Positions 50,491 through 59,438 of a DNA stretch of 64,000 nt are shown one piece after another; position 1 is the first letter of the stretch; each line of letters opens with the position of its first letter. Both the position numbers and the translations under genes were made by a program. The DNA is from Oerskovia enterophila (GTDB lineage Bacteria; Actinomycetota; Actinomycetes; Actinomycetales; Cellulomonadaceae): contig NZ_MAQA01000008.1 in assembly GCF_001692445.1 (NCBI RefSeq), forward strand, positions 1 to 64,000, read 5' to 3'. Under the pieces are notes generated by a model. It was not told the origin of the DNA and ran no database searches. It saw nothing but the letters and a program-made list of their open reading frames with translations.

Positions 50491-52770
50491 TCAGTCCTTC
50501 GCGTCCCGCTCCGCCATCTTCGCGAGCATCTCGTTGTACTCGTCCATCTCGACGTCGCCGACCTGGTCGACGCGCCGGTCGCGCCGCCTGGCCTCGCGGT
50601 CGTCGGACCTCGACCACATGATCGCGACGATGATCGCGAGCGAGAGCGTCGGCAGCTCGCCGATCCCCCATGCCACGCCACCACCGCGCTGCTGGTCGGC
50701 GATCGCCGTGATCCCCCAGTCGTGGCCGAGCAGCCCGAACCACTCGGGCACCAGGAGCGCCGTCCCGGTCGTGAGCGCGACCCCGAAGAACGCGTGGAAC
50801 GCCATGGTCGCGAACAGCAGGAGCAGCCGCTGGGGCCAGCCGGGTCGGTGCGGCCCGGGGTCGATCCCGATGAGCGCGTTCGCGAACAGGTACCCGGCGA
50901 GCGTGAAGTGCAGCAGCATCGCGAGGTGCCCGACGTACGTCGTGAGCGCGAGCTCGAACGCGGGCGTGTAGTAGAAGACGATCATCGAGCCGGCGAAGTT
51001 CACGGCCGCGACGACCGGGTTCGCGAAGAACTGCCCCCACTTCGAGGTCACGAGCGCGAGCACCCACTCGCGGGGCCCGCGCGAGCCGTCCTTGCGCACG
51101 GGCACGGCGCGCACGAGCAGCGTCACGGGCGCGGCGAGCACCAGGAAGATCGGCACGACCATCGCGAGCACCATGTGCTGGACCATGTGCGCGCTGAACA
51201 GCACGTGCCCGTACATCGCGGGGCCGCCGTTGGTGACCCAGAACAGGATGACGATGCCGAGGCACCACGAGATCGTGCGGCCCACGGGCCACTTGTCGCC
51301 GCGCCGGGCGAGGCGTCGGACCCAGCGCAGGTAGACGACGAGCGCCGCGACGCACGCGAACGCGGGCAGCAGGTCCCAGCGCCACTCGGTGAACCATCGG
51401 GCCAGGTCCGGCTCGGGGGGCAGCGGGTGTCCCGTGACGAGCTCGGCAGGGGTCGGGAGCGCGATGGGCTCGTCCGGGATGGGCGGGGCGGTCGAGCCGA
51501 GCGCGACGGCCACGCCGGACACGGCTCCCATGACGAGCAGCTCGACCGCGACGAGCCGCCAGAACAGCCAGGTCGCGGCCTTCTCGGCCGCGGGTGCCAC
51601 GACCGTCCGCGCAGAGGCCGTCCCCTTCTTCTGCCCGACGGCGGAGCCGCCCGCCGTCGTCGGGTCGCCCAAGGCGGTGGTCGCCCGGGCGGAGGCCGCG
51701 GCCGAGGAGTCCTCGTCGGTGGCCGTGCGCTTCGTCCTCCCCGCAGGGCGAGCCCCGTCGGACGCGCCGGCACGGGTCCCGCCGTGGGCGGCGGCCGGGC
51801 CGGCCCCCTGGAGCCGTCGCACGACGAGCTCGCGGTGCGCGAACCCGAGCGCCCCGAGCACGACCATGAGCCCGACCTTGGCGAGGATCAGGACGCCGTA
51901 GTCGGTGCTGAGCCCGTCGAGGCCGCCGACCCGGATCCAGGCGTTCGCGACGCCCGAGACCGCGACCGCGACGAACGACCAGCCCGCGATCGAGGAGTAG
52001 CGCGAGACCGAGGACACGAAGGACGTCCGGTCGAGCCCTCCGCGCAGCCGCACGATCGCCAGGACCCCGAGCCCGCCGATCCACAGGGCCGCGCCGCCGA
52101 GGTGCAGGAACATCGAGGAGATCGCCAGCTCGTGGCTCGCAGCGCCGGCCGTGTGGCCCGTGTTGGCCTGGAACGCGAGGGCCGAGATCGCGAGGAGAGC
52201 GGTCCAGAGGGCACCCGTCGGGGTGCGGACCGCGAGCGCGCACGCCGAGGTGAGCGCCGCGATGATGACGACGCCGAGCAGGCTGCGCCCGAGCGAGATC
52301 TGGGTCACGAACGCGGCGATCTGGTCGCCGAACCCGATGCTCGAGACGGGCATGCTCGACAGGACCGAGTAGCGCAGCACGGTCTGCACGACGGTCAGCA
52401 CAGCCCACGTGGCCGACGCCGCCCCGGCCACGCCGAGCGCCCGGCGCAGGGGCGCGCCCGCGGGCAGCACGCAGGCCGCGAGCACGAGCGAGCCGATCGT
52501 GAGCGAGATCGCGAGCTCGGTGAGGACCGTGGAGACGGGCAGGCCCCAGCGCGAGATCGCCCCGGGGTCGGCGAACCCCGTGAGCGCCTCGAAGGCTCCG
52601 GAGAACGCTCCGGCGGCCAGGACCGCGAGGATCGCGACGACGACCGCAGCCGGCCCCGCCGCCACCAGCCACCAGGGGTTGCGCGGGGAGTCGACGACGT
52701 CCCGGCCGGGGGTGCGCGCGGCCCGGTCGGGCGCGGTTCCTGGGGTGCTGCGGGGGGCGGTAGCGGTCAC
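50491..52770 (-). CDS. Fused CopD / cytochrome c oxidase assembly (CtaG) protein
   Basis: A 759-residue membrane protein. Residues ~40-370 form a CopD copper-resistance domain with seven to eight helices (ISSMFLHLGGAALWIGGLGVLA). A Lys/Thr/Ser/Ala-rich cytoplasmic loop of ~80 residues follows. The second half is a Caa3_CtaG domain (PDLARWFTEWRWDLLPAF, NGGPAMYGHVLFSAHMVQHM, FHAFFGVALTTGTAL) with the His residues expected to handle copper for oxidase assembly. This fusion is typical of actinobacteria. The GTG start is fixed by a leaderless promoter. Confidence 0.93.
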   Translation of the reverse strand: MTATAPRSTPGTAPDRAARTPGRDVVDSPRNPWWLVAAGPAAVVVAILAVLAAGAFSGAFEALTGFADPGAISRWGLPVSTVLTELAISLTIGSLVLAACVLPAGAPLRRALGVAGAASATWAVLTVVQTVLRYSVLSSMPVSSIGFGDQIAAFVTQISLGRSLLGVVIIAALTSACALAVRTPTGALWTALLAISALAFQANTGHTAGAASHELAISSMFLHLGGAALWIGGLGVLAIVRLRGGLDRTSFVSSVSRYSSIAGWSFVAVAVSGVANAWIRVGGLDGLSTDYGVLILAKVGLMVVLGALGFAHRELVVRRLQGAGPAAAHGGTRAGASDGARPAGRTKRTATDEDSSAAASARATTALGDPTTAGGSAVGQKKGTASARTVVAPAAEKAATWLFWRLVAVELLVMGAVSGVAVALGSTAPPIPDEPIALPTPAELVTGHPLPPEPDLARWFTEWRWDLLPAFACVAALVVYLRWVRRLARRGDKWPVGRTISWCLGIVILFWVTNGGPAMYGHVLFSAHMVQHMVLAMVVPIFLVLAAPVTLLVRAVPVRKDGSRGPREWVLALVTSKWGQFFANPVVAAVNFAGSMIVFYYTPAFELALTTYVGHLAMLLHFTLAGYLFANALIGIDPGPHRPGWPQRLLLLFATMAFHAFFGVALTTGTALLVPEWFGLLGHDWGITAIADQQRGGGVAWGIGELPTLSLAIIVAIMWSRSDDREARRRDRRVDQVGDVEMDEYNEMLAKMAERDAKD

Positions 52771-52776
52771 CGGTCC

Positions 52777-52782
52777 AGGGTA
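52777..52782 (-). promoter_or_regulatory. -10 element of a leaderless promoter (CopD-CtaG gene)
   Basis: TACCCT on the minus strand, six bases before the GTG at 52770. Confidence 0.55.
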
Positions 52783-52884
52783 GGCGGCGTGCGGCGGATC
52801 GTGGTATTCCCGCCGACGCCCCGGTGGGGACCTCGCACCATGCTCTTCCTGTGAAGAACCCCGTCGCCCGTCAGGGTCCGCTGG

Positions 52885-52890
52885 CATACT
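52885..52890 (+). promoter_or_regulatory. -10-like element of the MoxR operon
   Basis: CATACT about 88 bp before the MoxR start. No clear -35 was found. Confidence 0.35.
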
Positions 52891-52977
52891 GGGCCGGGTT
52901 CGCACGGCGTCCCCCTCCAGGGCCGGGCCCGTGACCACGTCCCCAGCACGACCCGAGCACACGCGAAGGACCTCACC

Positions 52978-53976
52978 ATGGCCACAGGTCACGGCAGCAT
53001 CTCCACGACCGACCTGGACCGTGCGGGTCACCTGCTCAAGCGCGTCGAGCAGGTCTTCGACCAGCGCGTCGTCGGGCAGGAAGCCCTGCGCACGGCCCTG
53101 ATCAGCTCGCTCCTCGCGGGCGGCCACATCCTGCTGGAGTCCGTCCCCGGCCTCGCCAAGACCACGGCCGCGCAGACCCTCGCGTCGGCGATCAACGGCT
53201 CGTTCCGGCGCATCCAGTGCACGCCGGACCTCATGCCCAACGACATCGTGGGCACCCAGATCTACAACTACGCGACCGGGTCGTTCACCACCCAGCTCGG
53301 GCCCGTGCACGCGAACCTCGTCCTGCTCGACGAGATCAACAGGTCGAGCGCCAAGACGCAGTCGGCGATGCTCGAGGCCATGCAGGAGAAGCAGACGTCG
53401 ATCGGCGGCGAGAACTTCCCGCTGCCCTCGCCGTTCATGGTCCTCGCGACGCAGAACCCCATCGAGGAGGAGGGCACCTACGTGCTGCCCGAGGCCCAGA
53501 TGGACCGCTTCCTCATGAAGGAGGTGCTGACGTACCCGGCCCCGCAGCAGGAGCTGGAGATCCTCGACCGCATCTCGACGGGCCGCATGACGGCGCCCAT
53601 CACGGCCGAGCCCATCAGCATCGACGACGTGGTGTTCCTCCAGCGCCTGGTCGACGACGTGTACGTCGACGAGTCGATCAAGCGCTACATCGTCGACCTC
53701 ATCAACACGACGCGGCTGTCGGGTCCGCGCCCCGTCCCGGGCCTCGACCAGCACGTGCGCGTGGGCGCGAGCCCCCGTGGCGGCATCGCGCTCATGCGCG
53801 TGGGTCAGGCCCTCGCGATCCAGGCGGGTCGCGCGTTCGTCATCCCGGACGACATCAAGGCCGTGCGCTACTCGGTGCTGCGCCACCGCCTGGTCCGCAC
53901 GTTCGACGCGCTCGCGACCAACGTCCAGCCCGAGCAGCTCATCGACGCCGTGTTCGACGCGGTCCCCACCCCGTAG
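52978..53976 (+). CDS. MoxR family AAA+ ATPase
   Basis: A 332-residue ATPase of the MoxR group, chaperone-like enzymes that act with VWA-domain proteins. Walker A lies in LLESVPGLAKTTAAQTLA, Walker B is LVLLDEINRSS, sensor 1 is VLATQNPIEEEGTYVLPEAQMDRF, and the C-terminal lid domain is complete. It starts a six-gene operon with DUF58 and two VWA proteins. The operon layout is that of Bat-type systems, whose client is not defined. Confidence 0.95.
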   Translation: MATGHGSISTTDLDRAGHLLKRVEQVFDQRVVGQEALRTALISSLLAGGHILLESVPGLAKTTAAQTLASAINGSFRRIQCTPDLMPNDIVGTQIYNYATGSFTTQLGPVHANLVLLDEINRSSAKTQSAMLEAMQEKQTSIGGENFPLPSPFMVLATQNPIEEEGTYVLPEAQMDRFLMKEVLTYPAPQQELEILDRISTGRMTAPITAEPISIDDVVFLQRLVDDVYVDESIKRYIVDLINTTRLSGPRPVPGLDQHVRVGASPRGGIALMRVGQALAIQAGRAFVIPDDIKAVRYSVLRHRLVRTFDALATNVQPEQLIDAVFDAVPTP

Positions 53977-53986
53977 GGCGCGGTCC

Positions 53987-54910
53987 ATGGCAGACGTGTC
54001 GCGACTGGCCCAGGTGCGGGCCAGGCTCGAGCTCCCGCTGGCCCGGCGGGCCTCGGGGCTGCTCGAGGGTCGGCACCGCTCCGTCCTCAAGGGGCACGGG
54101 CAGGACTTCGACGACCTCCACCTCTACGCGCCCGGCGAGGACGTGGGCGACATCGACTGGAAGTCGAGCGCCCGCGCGGGCATCCCCGTGGTGCGTCGGT
54201 TCGTGCGCGAGTCCAACGTCAACCTGGTCCTCGTCGTGGACACGGGCCGCAACATGGGCGCGACCGCGGCGAGCGGCGAGCCCAAGGCCGACGCGGTGAG
54301 CTTCTGCTGCGCGCTCGTGGCCTACCTCGCGCGCGACCGCGGCGACCGGGTCGCTCTCGTCGCGGCGGACGCCGGGCGCATCGTCCAGCTCCCGCCCCGC
54401 GCCAGCACGCAGGACCTCGAGCTCATGCTCCGCACGGTCGAGAAGCAGCTGAGCGTCGACGCCCCCGCGAGCGACCTGAACCGCGCGCTCGACCGGGCGC
54501 TCAACGCGTTCCAGCGGCGCTCGATCATGGTCGTCGTGACCGACGAGGCCCGCCCCGGTCCCGAGCACGAGCGCCTGCTGCGGCGCCTGCGCGTGCGCCA
54601 CGAGGTCATGGTCGTCGCGGTCGCGGACCTGTCGCCCGTCGGGGTCCCCCTCGCCGTGGGCGGCCCGGCCACCGAGCACCGCAGCCTCGGGCCGGTCGCG
54701 GACGTCGACGGCACGCTCGACCTGCCGCCGTTCCTGCGGGGCCGCGTGGACGTCGCGGAGGGCGCGGCGCAGGCCGTGCGTGCTCGGCGCGAGTCGGTCG
54801 TGGCCCTGCTGCGCACCCTCCAGGTGGAGGCCGTGAGCGTGACCGGGACCGACGACGTCGTGCCCCGTTTCGTCGAGCTGCTGGGGAGGGCGAAGCGTGC
54901 CCGACGATGA
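53987..54910 (+). CDS. DUF58 domain protein
   Basis: A 307-residue soluble protein with the DUF58 signature near residue 45-60 (APGEDVGDIDWKSSAR), followed by a degenerate VWA-like fold (LVLVVDTGRNMGA) in which the metal site is incomplete. It has no membrane helices. It is the usual partner of MoxR and is inferred to link the ATPase with the membrane VWA proteins. It overlaps the next gene by 14 bases. Confidence 0.93.
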   Translation: MADVSRLAQVRARLELPLARRASGLLEGRHRSVLKGHGQDFDDLHLYAPGEDVGDIDWKSSARAGIPVVRRFVRESNVNLVLVVDTGRNMGATAASGEPKADAVSFCCALVAYLARDRGDRVALVAADAGRIVQLPPRASTQDLELMLRTVEKQLSVDAPASDLNRALDRALNAFQRRSIMVVVTDEARPGPEHERLLRRLRVRHEVMVVAVADLSPVGVPLAVGGPATEHRSLGPVADVDGTLDLPPFLRGRVDVAEGAAQAVRARRESVVALLRTLQVEAVSVTGTDDVVPRFVELLGRAKRARR

Positions 54911-55415
54911 GCTCTACGCCCCGGTCCTCTACAGCGGCTGGTGGGGGGCGCTCGGTGTCCTCCTGCTGCTGCTCGTGGTGGGCTGGATCGTGTTCGCCTT
55001 CCTCTCGACGCGTGCGTCGGCCGAGGAGAAGGCCCAGCCCCCGGCCCCGCGCCTCCCGACGGGACCGTACGACCCGTACGCGGGCCTGCGCGCCGAGTTC
55101 GAGGCGCACCTCGACGCCGTCGAGCAGCGCTACCTCGCGGGCGAGCTCGACGAGCGCGGGCTCCACCTGGCGCTGTCCAAGGAGGTCCGCGGCTTCGCGT
55201 CGGGTCGCCTGGGCGTGGACGCCTCGGTGCTGACGCTGTCCGAGATCGAGCGCATGACGGGCACCCAGCACCTGACGCGCCTCATCGCGCGCTACTACCG
55301 TCCGTCGTTCGCGGAGTACGACGTCGACCCGCTGGCCGGCCTCGACGAGCACGGCGTGACACCCACGGGCAGGGACTCGATCGACCGCGCCCGCACGGTG
55401 GTGAGGACGTGGTGA
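54897..55415 (+). CDS. Membrane-anchored protein of the MoxR operon
   Basis: A 172-residue protein with one N-terminal transmembrane helix (WGALGVLLLLLVVGWIVFAFL) and a cytoplasmic helical domain with many acidic and basic residues (LRAEFEAHLDAVEQRYLAGEL). The position between DUF58 and the first VWA gene matches the small single-helix proteins of Bat-type operons. No enzymatic motif is seen. GTG start; its own stop overlaps the next GTG (GTGA). Confidence 0.75.
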   Translation: MPDDELYAPVLYSGWWGALGVLLLLLVVGWIVFAFLSTRASAEEKAQPPAPRLPTGPYDPYAGLRAEFEAHLDAVEQRYLAGELDERGLHLALSKEVRGFASGRLGVDASVLTLSEIERMTGTQHLTRLIARYYRPSFAEYDVDPLAGLDEHGVTPTGRDSIDRARTVVRTW

Positions 55416-56500
55416 CGCCTGCCGCCCTCGTGCCCGGGCCGCAGGGCGCCTCGATCCTGTGGCCGTGGCTGCTCGCCGGGGTCGTGGTCCTGACCCTGGG
55501 CGCAGGGGCGACGGCCTGGTGGCTCGCGCGCCGCCGTCGGGCACGTGCCGAGGCCTCGCAGGACGCCGACGGCGTCACGTGGGTCGCGAACTCGTCCTAC
55601 CTCGCGCAGGTCCCCGCCTTCGCGGCGTGGGTGCGCCGCTACCGGACGCTGCAGGTCGTGGGGCTCGTCGGGCTGCTCGTGGCGCTCGTCGGGGTCGGTG
55701 CGGTCGCGGCGCGGCCGGTCGAGACCGACGTGGTCGTGGACCGCCTGGGGACTCGGGACATCGTGCTGTGCCTCGACGTGTCGGGCTCCATGACCGCGTA
55801 CGACGGCGAGATCCTCAAGGTGTACTCGGAGCTGGTGGACAACTTCGAGGGCGAGCGGATCGCCCTGTCGATCTTCAACTCGACGTCGCGCACGGTGTTC
55901 CCGCTGACGGACGACTACACCCTGGTCAAGGAGCAGCTCGCGGCGGGCGTCGCGGCGTTCGACAAGGACCCGAGCACGCTCGACTTCACGCGCGAGGGCG
56001 ACGAGAAGGACATCCTGGAGTACCTCACGTACACCGCGGGCACGCTCGCGAACGAGTCCGCGGCGAGCCTCATCGGGGACGGCCTGGCCAACTGCGCGCT
56101 GCAGTTCGACGAGGAGGCCACGGAGCGCTCGCGCTCGATCATCCTCGCGACCGACAACTACGTCGCGGGCGAGCCCATCTACACGCTCGAGCAGGCCGCG
56201 GCCCTGGTGGCCTCGCGCGACATCACGCTGCACGGGATCTACGGGGGCTCGGACCTGTACGCGGGCACGCCCGAGGAGGTCGAGTACCGCGACGTGGTCG
56301 AGGCCGGCGGCGGGCTCTACTTCCTCGCGGGCGACCCGCAGGCCGTCGAGGGCATGGTCGAGGACGTCGTGGCGCAGCAGGCGGTCGAGCTCGACGCGAG
56401 CCCCGAGGTGATCGTGACGGACCTGCCGACGCTCTGGTTCCTCGTGGGGACCGCGGGCGCCGCGCTCCTGCTCGTCGTGGCCTGGAGGTTGCGCGAATGA
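55412..56500 (+). CDS. VWA domain membrane protein 1 (BatA-like)
   Basis: A 362-residue protein with two N-terminal helices, a large VWA domain and a C-terminal helix (TLWFLVGTAGAALLLVVAW). The metal-ion site is complete: Asp122, Ser124 and Ser126 in CLDVSGSMTA, with a later Thr/Asp in ILATDNYVAG. VWA domains of this kind are moved or loaded by MoxR. GTG start at 55412 overlaps the previous gene, and the stop overlaps the next (ATGA). Confidence 0.9.
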   Translation: MTPAALVPGPQGASILWPWLLAGVVVLTLGAGATAWWLARRRRARAEASQDADGVTWVANSSYLAQVPAFAAWVRRYRTLQVVGLVGLLVALVGVGAVAARPVETDVVVDRLGTRDIVLCLDVSGSMTAYDGEILKVYSELVDNFEGERIALSIFNSTSRTVFPLTDDYTLVKEQLAAGVAAFDKDPSTLDFTREGDEKDILEYLTYTAGTLANESAASLIGDGLANCALQFDEEATERSRSIILATDNYVAGEPIYTLEQAAALVASRDITLHGIYGGSDLYAGTPEEVEYRDVVEAGGGLYFLAGDPQAVEGMVEDVVAQQAVELDASPEVIVTDLPTLWFLVGTAGAALLLVVAWRLRE

Positions 56501-57549
56501 CCCTCCACCCGTTGATCCCCCTGTGGGCGTGGGCCGTGGTGTTCGTGCCGCTGCTCGGGCTCGCCGTGTGGCAGCTCGTGGTCGCGCTGCGAGGCGCGTC
56601 GCGAGGCGCTGCCGGCCGGCAGGGCGTGCCCGCCGGTCCGCGGGGCGCGTGGGCCCGCCGGACCGCGCTCGTCGCGGTGCTCGCCGTGATCGGGCTCGGG
56701 CCCTCGGTCCCCGTGACGGACCGCGACACGTCGGTCGCGAACGTCGACATGTTCTTCGTGGTCGACCGCACGGGCTCCATGGCGGCCGAGGACTTCGACG
56801 GCACGAACGAGCGCCTCGTGGGCGTGCGCCACGACATCGCGAGCCTCACGGGCGACATCCCGGGCGCCCGCTACTCGATCATCTCGTTCGACTCCCAGGC
56901 CAGCCGCCAGCTCCCGCTCACGACCGACGCGCGCGCCATCACGTCCTGGGCCGACACGTTCAAGCGCGAGATCACGCTCTACTCCAAGGGGTCGCTCACC
57001 GACCGGCCGCTCGACGAGCTGCACAAGGCCCTGCAGGGGGCCGCGGCCGAGCGCCCGTCGAACGTGCGGCTCGTGTTCTTCCTGTCCGACGGCGAGCAGA
57101 CCGCGGACGGCGAGCCCCGCTCGTACGAGGAGCTCGCACCGCTCGTCGACGGCGGCGCGGTGCTGGGCTACGGCACCGCGGAGGGCGGGCCTATGAAGGA
57201 GTACATGCCGGGCGAGGACCCGGCCACGGCCGAGTACATCGAGGACCCGTCGAAGGCGACGATCGACGAGTCGGGCGTGCCGGACGCCCTGTCGATCATC
57301 GACGAGGAGAACCTGCGCACCATCGCCGAGCAGCTGGGGGTCCCGTACGTGCACCGTGAGACCACGAGCCCGACGGCGGAGCTCGTCGCGGGCATCGACC
57401 CGCAGCAGGTCGCGGCGGACGGCAGGCGCCTCGTCACGGCCTACCGCCCGATCGTGTGGCCGTTCGCGCTCCTCGCGGCCGGCCTCCTCGGGATCGAGGC
57501 ATGGTGCGCGGGCCGGTCCGCGGCCCGCCGGGTGGGGGTGCGCGCATGA
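56497..57549 (+). CDS. VWA domain membrane protein 2 (BatB-like)
   Basis: A 350-residue protein with the same layout: two N-terminal helices, VWA domain, C-terminal helix (IVWPFALLAAGLLGIEAW). The metal site is altered: Asp90, Thr92 and Ser94 in VVDRTGSMAA, Thr replacing the usual first Ser. FFLSDGEQTADG carries the later Asp. It lies between the first VWA gene and the TPR-like gene, overlapping both by four bases. Confidence 0.9.
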   Translation: MTLHPLIPLWAWAVVFVPLLGLAVWQLVVALRGASRGAAGRQGVPAGPRGAWARRTALVAVLAVIGLGPSVPVTDRDTSVANVDMFFVVDRTGSMAAEDFDGTNERLVGVRHDIASLTGDIPGARYSIISFDSQASRQLPLTTDARAITSWADTFKREITLYSKGSLTDRPLDELHKALQGAAAERPSNVRLVFFLSDGEQTADGEPRSYEELAPLVDGGAVLGYGTAEGGPMKEYMPGEDPATAEYIEDPSKATIDESGVPDALSIIDEENLRTIAEQLGVPYVHRETTSPTAELVAGIDPQQVAADGRRLVTAYRPIVWPFALLAAGLLGIEAWCAGRSAARRVGVRA

Positions 57550-58679
57550 GCGGCGACGGAGCGCCCCCGCAGCAGCCCCCGTGGGGCGGCGCGAACGGGA
57601 CGGGTGGATCCCAGCAGCCCGCGCAGCCCGGAGGGCCCGTCGTGCCCTCGCAGCCGGCTCCGCCGTGGGGAGGCCCGTCGACGGTCCGCCCCGGCGCGCC
57701 CTACCCGCAGCCGCCCCGCGCGCAGCTGCCCGGCTCGCGCTCCCCTCAGGCTGCGGCGCTGCGCTCGAGGCGGCTGCGCCGTCGGGCACTCCTGCTCCTC
57801 CTGTCGATCCCGCTGCTGATCGCCGCACTCGTGCTCGGCACCAAGCTCGCATTCCTGCCCGTGATCGCCTCGATGGGCTCCGACCGTTACGACGCGGGCG
57901 ACCACTCGGGCGCCGCCGACCTGTTCGACCTCCAGAAGACCATGAACGTCGTCGACCCGTGGAAGGCCTGGTTCAACACCGGGACAGCGCGGCACCGGAC
58001 CGGCGACGACTACACCGCGATCAGCGACCTCCACCGTGCCTACGACCTCGCCGAGGGCGAGGAACCCATGGTCCGCTGCCGGATCCAGATCAACCTGTCG
58101 ATCGCCTACGAGACCTCCGGTGACTACGAGAAGACCACCGCGGACGACTACATGGCGCAGAAGAAGGCCCTCGAGGAGGCTCTCGCGGCCCGCGCGGCGG
58201 GCGAGGACTACGAGGCGAGCGTGATCGACCCCTACGGCGACGGCACCGAGCTCACGCCCGAGCAGGTCCAGGACGACGCCACGACCTGGTACTCGTTCGC
58301 CGAGCGCTCGTTCGCGACCGCCGAGCAGGTGCGCGGCTGGCCCGGGTGCGAGGACCAGTCGGAGCAGGAGAAGGAGCAGAACGAGCAGTCGGTCCAACGC
58401 CTTCAGGACAAGCAGCAGCAGGCCAAGGACGCGCAGCCGCAGGAGCCCCAGGACCCGCAGGAGGGCGAGGAGCAGGAGCAGGAGCAGCCCGAGCCCGACC
58501 AGTCCGAGGAGGAGCGGGCCGAGGCCGAGCGCCAGGAGAAGCTCCAGGAGCAGAACTCCGAGGCCCGGGACGACGAGGACCAGAGCCAGCAGGAGTACCG
58601 GAACTACTACGGGGGCGACGAGCCCGCAGGGGGCACGGGCGAGGAGCAGGGCGGCGGGGGCTCGGCCAAGAACTGGTGA
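57546..58679 (+). CDS. TPR-like membrane protein with Glu/Gln-rich tail
   Basis: A 377-residue protein. The first ~80 residues are Pro/Gln/Gly-rich and cytoplasmic. One transmembrane helix (LLLLLSIPLLIAALVLGTKL) follows, then a helical repeat region with TPR features (WFNTGTARHRTGDDYTAISD, RIQINLSIAYETSGDYEKTT), and a ~100-residue tail of Glu, Gln, Asp and Pro. It closes the MoxR operon and resembles BatC in position and fold. The acidic tail is likely disordered. Confidence 0.8.
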   Translation: MSGDGAPPQQPPWGGANGTGGSQQPAQPGGPVVPSQPAPPWGGPSTVRPGAPYPQPPRAQLPGSRSPQAAALRSRRLRRRALLLLLSIPLLIAALVLGTKLAFLPVIASMGSDRYDAGDHSGAADLFDLQKTMNVVDPWKAWFNTGTARHRTGDDYTAISDLHRAYDLAEGEEPMVRCRIQINLSIAYETSGDYEKTTADDYMAQKKALEEALAARAAGEDYEASVIDPYGDGTELTPEQVQDDATTWYSFAERSFATAEQVRGWPGCEDQSEQEKEQNEQSVQRLQDKQQQAKDAQPQEPQDPQEGEEQEQEQPEPDQSEEERAEAERQEKLQEQNSEARDDEDQSQQEYRNYYGGDEPAGGTGEEQGGGGSAKNW

Positions 58680-58815
58680 GCTGCGGCGACCGCCGGTCCC
58701 GCCCGAGGCCTGGGTCCGGGGCTCGGCATCGGCAAGGCCCCGTCACGTCCCGGCAGGGCGAGCATCCTTCGGGCACCACGCCATCAGCCGCCCGGCCCCT
58801 CGATCGTCCGGCCTC
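58680..58815. other. Short gap between TPR-like gene and soxR
   Basis: 136 bp between convergent genes; no clear hairpin or gene was seen. Confidence 0.5.
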
Positions 58816-59301
58816 TCAGTCGTCGAGCCCGTCGACCAGCAGGGTCCGCGGGCCGGGGCCCTCCTCGGCCAGCACGTCGTGCGGGTTGGCCAGGACGCAC
58901 TTGCGCAGCGACAGGCAGCCGCACCCGATGCAGTCGGTGAGGTGGTCGCGCAGGCGCACGAGCTGTTCGATCCGGGCGTCGAGGTCCGCGTGCCACATGC
59001 GCGAGAGGCGGCGCCAGTCCTTGGCGGTGGGCGTCCTGTTCTGCGGGAGCGTCCCCAGCGCCTCGCGGACCAGCGCGAGCGGGATCCCCACGCGCTGGGA
59101 GACCTTGATGAACGAGACGCGGCGCAGCGTCTCGCGCGGATAGCGGCGCTGGTTGCCCGGGGTGCGGCGCGCGGTGAGCAGTCCCTCGCGCTCGTAGAAG
59201 TGCAGCGCCGACACCGTGACGCCGCTGCGGCGGGCGAGCTCGCCGACCGTGAGCTCGTCGTCGGGGTGGGGCCCCTCGTCAGGCATGATTGCTCCAGGCA
59301 T
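58816..59301 (-). CDS. soxR: Redox-sensitive transcriptional activator SoxR
   Basis: A 161-residue MerR-family protein. The winged helix is LTVGELARRSGVTVSALHFYEREGLL. The [2Fe-2S] cluster is held by Cys124, Cys127, Cys129 and Cys135 in CIGCGCLSLRKC. Oxidation or redox-cycling compounds switch it on. GGAG precedes both ATG 59301 and ATG 59286, so the N-terminus is uncertain by five residues. A SoxR box and a 19-bp-spacer promoter for the divergent MFS gene lie upstream. Confidence 0.96.
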   Translation of the reverse strand: MPGAIMPDEGPHPDDELTVGELARRSGVTVSALHFYEREGLLTARRTPGNQRRYPRETLRRVSFIKVSQRVGIPLALVREALGTLPQNRTPTAKDWRRLSRMWHADLDARIEQLVRLRDHLTDCIGCGCLSLRKCVLANPHDVLAEEGPGPRTLLVDGLDD

Positions 59302-59334
59302 TCGTCACTCCGTCCATCGACGGGCCGGATGCAC

Positions 59335-59365
59335 TTGACCTCGACAATGGTTGAGGTTCGAGACT
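59335..59365 (+). promoter_or_regulatory. SoxR-activated promoter and SoxR box
   Basis: -35 TTGACC (59335-59340), 19-bp spacer, -10-like GAGACT (59360-59365). The SoxR box CCTCGACAATGGTTGAGG (59339-59356) has the same half-sites and 18-bp span as the E. coli soxS site. Confidence 0.8.
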
Positions 59366-59438
59366 AGTCGAAGCGCTCGACCGAGCGCACCTGTCGCGCG
59401 ACGCCCCATCCGGCCGGCGCCCACCCCTGCGAGGAATC

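Noticed and set aside
50245-52854. An 869-codon open frame on the plus strand opposite CopD-CtaG
   Set aside because: Composition-driven antisense frame; charged low-complexity product, no start signal, and it spans an intergenic repeat.
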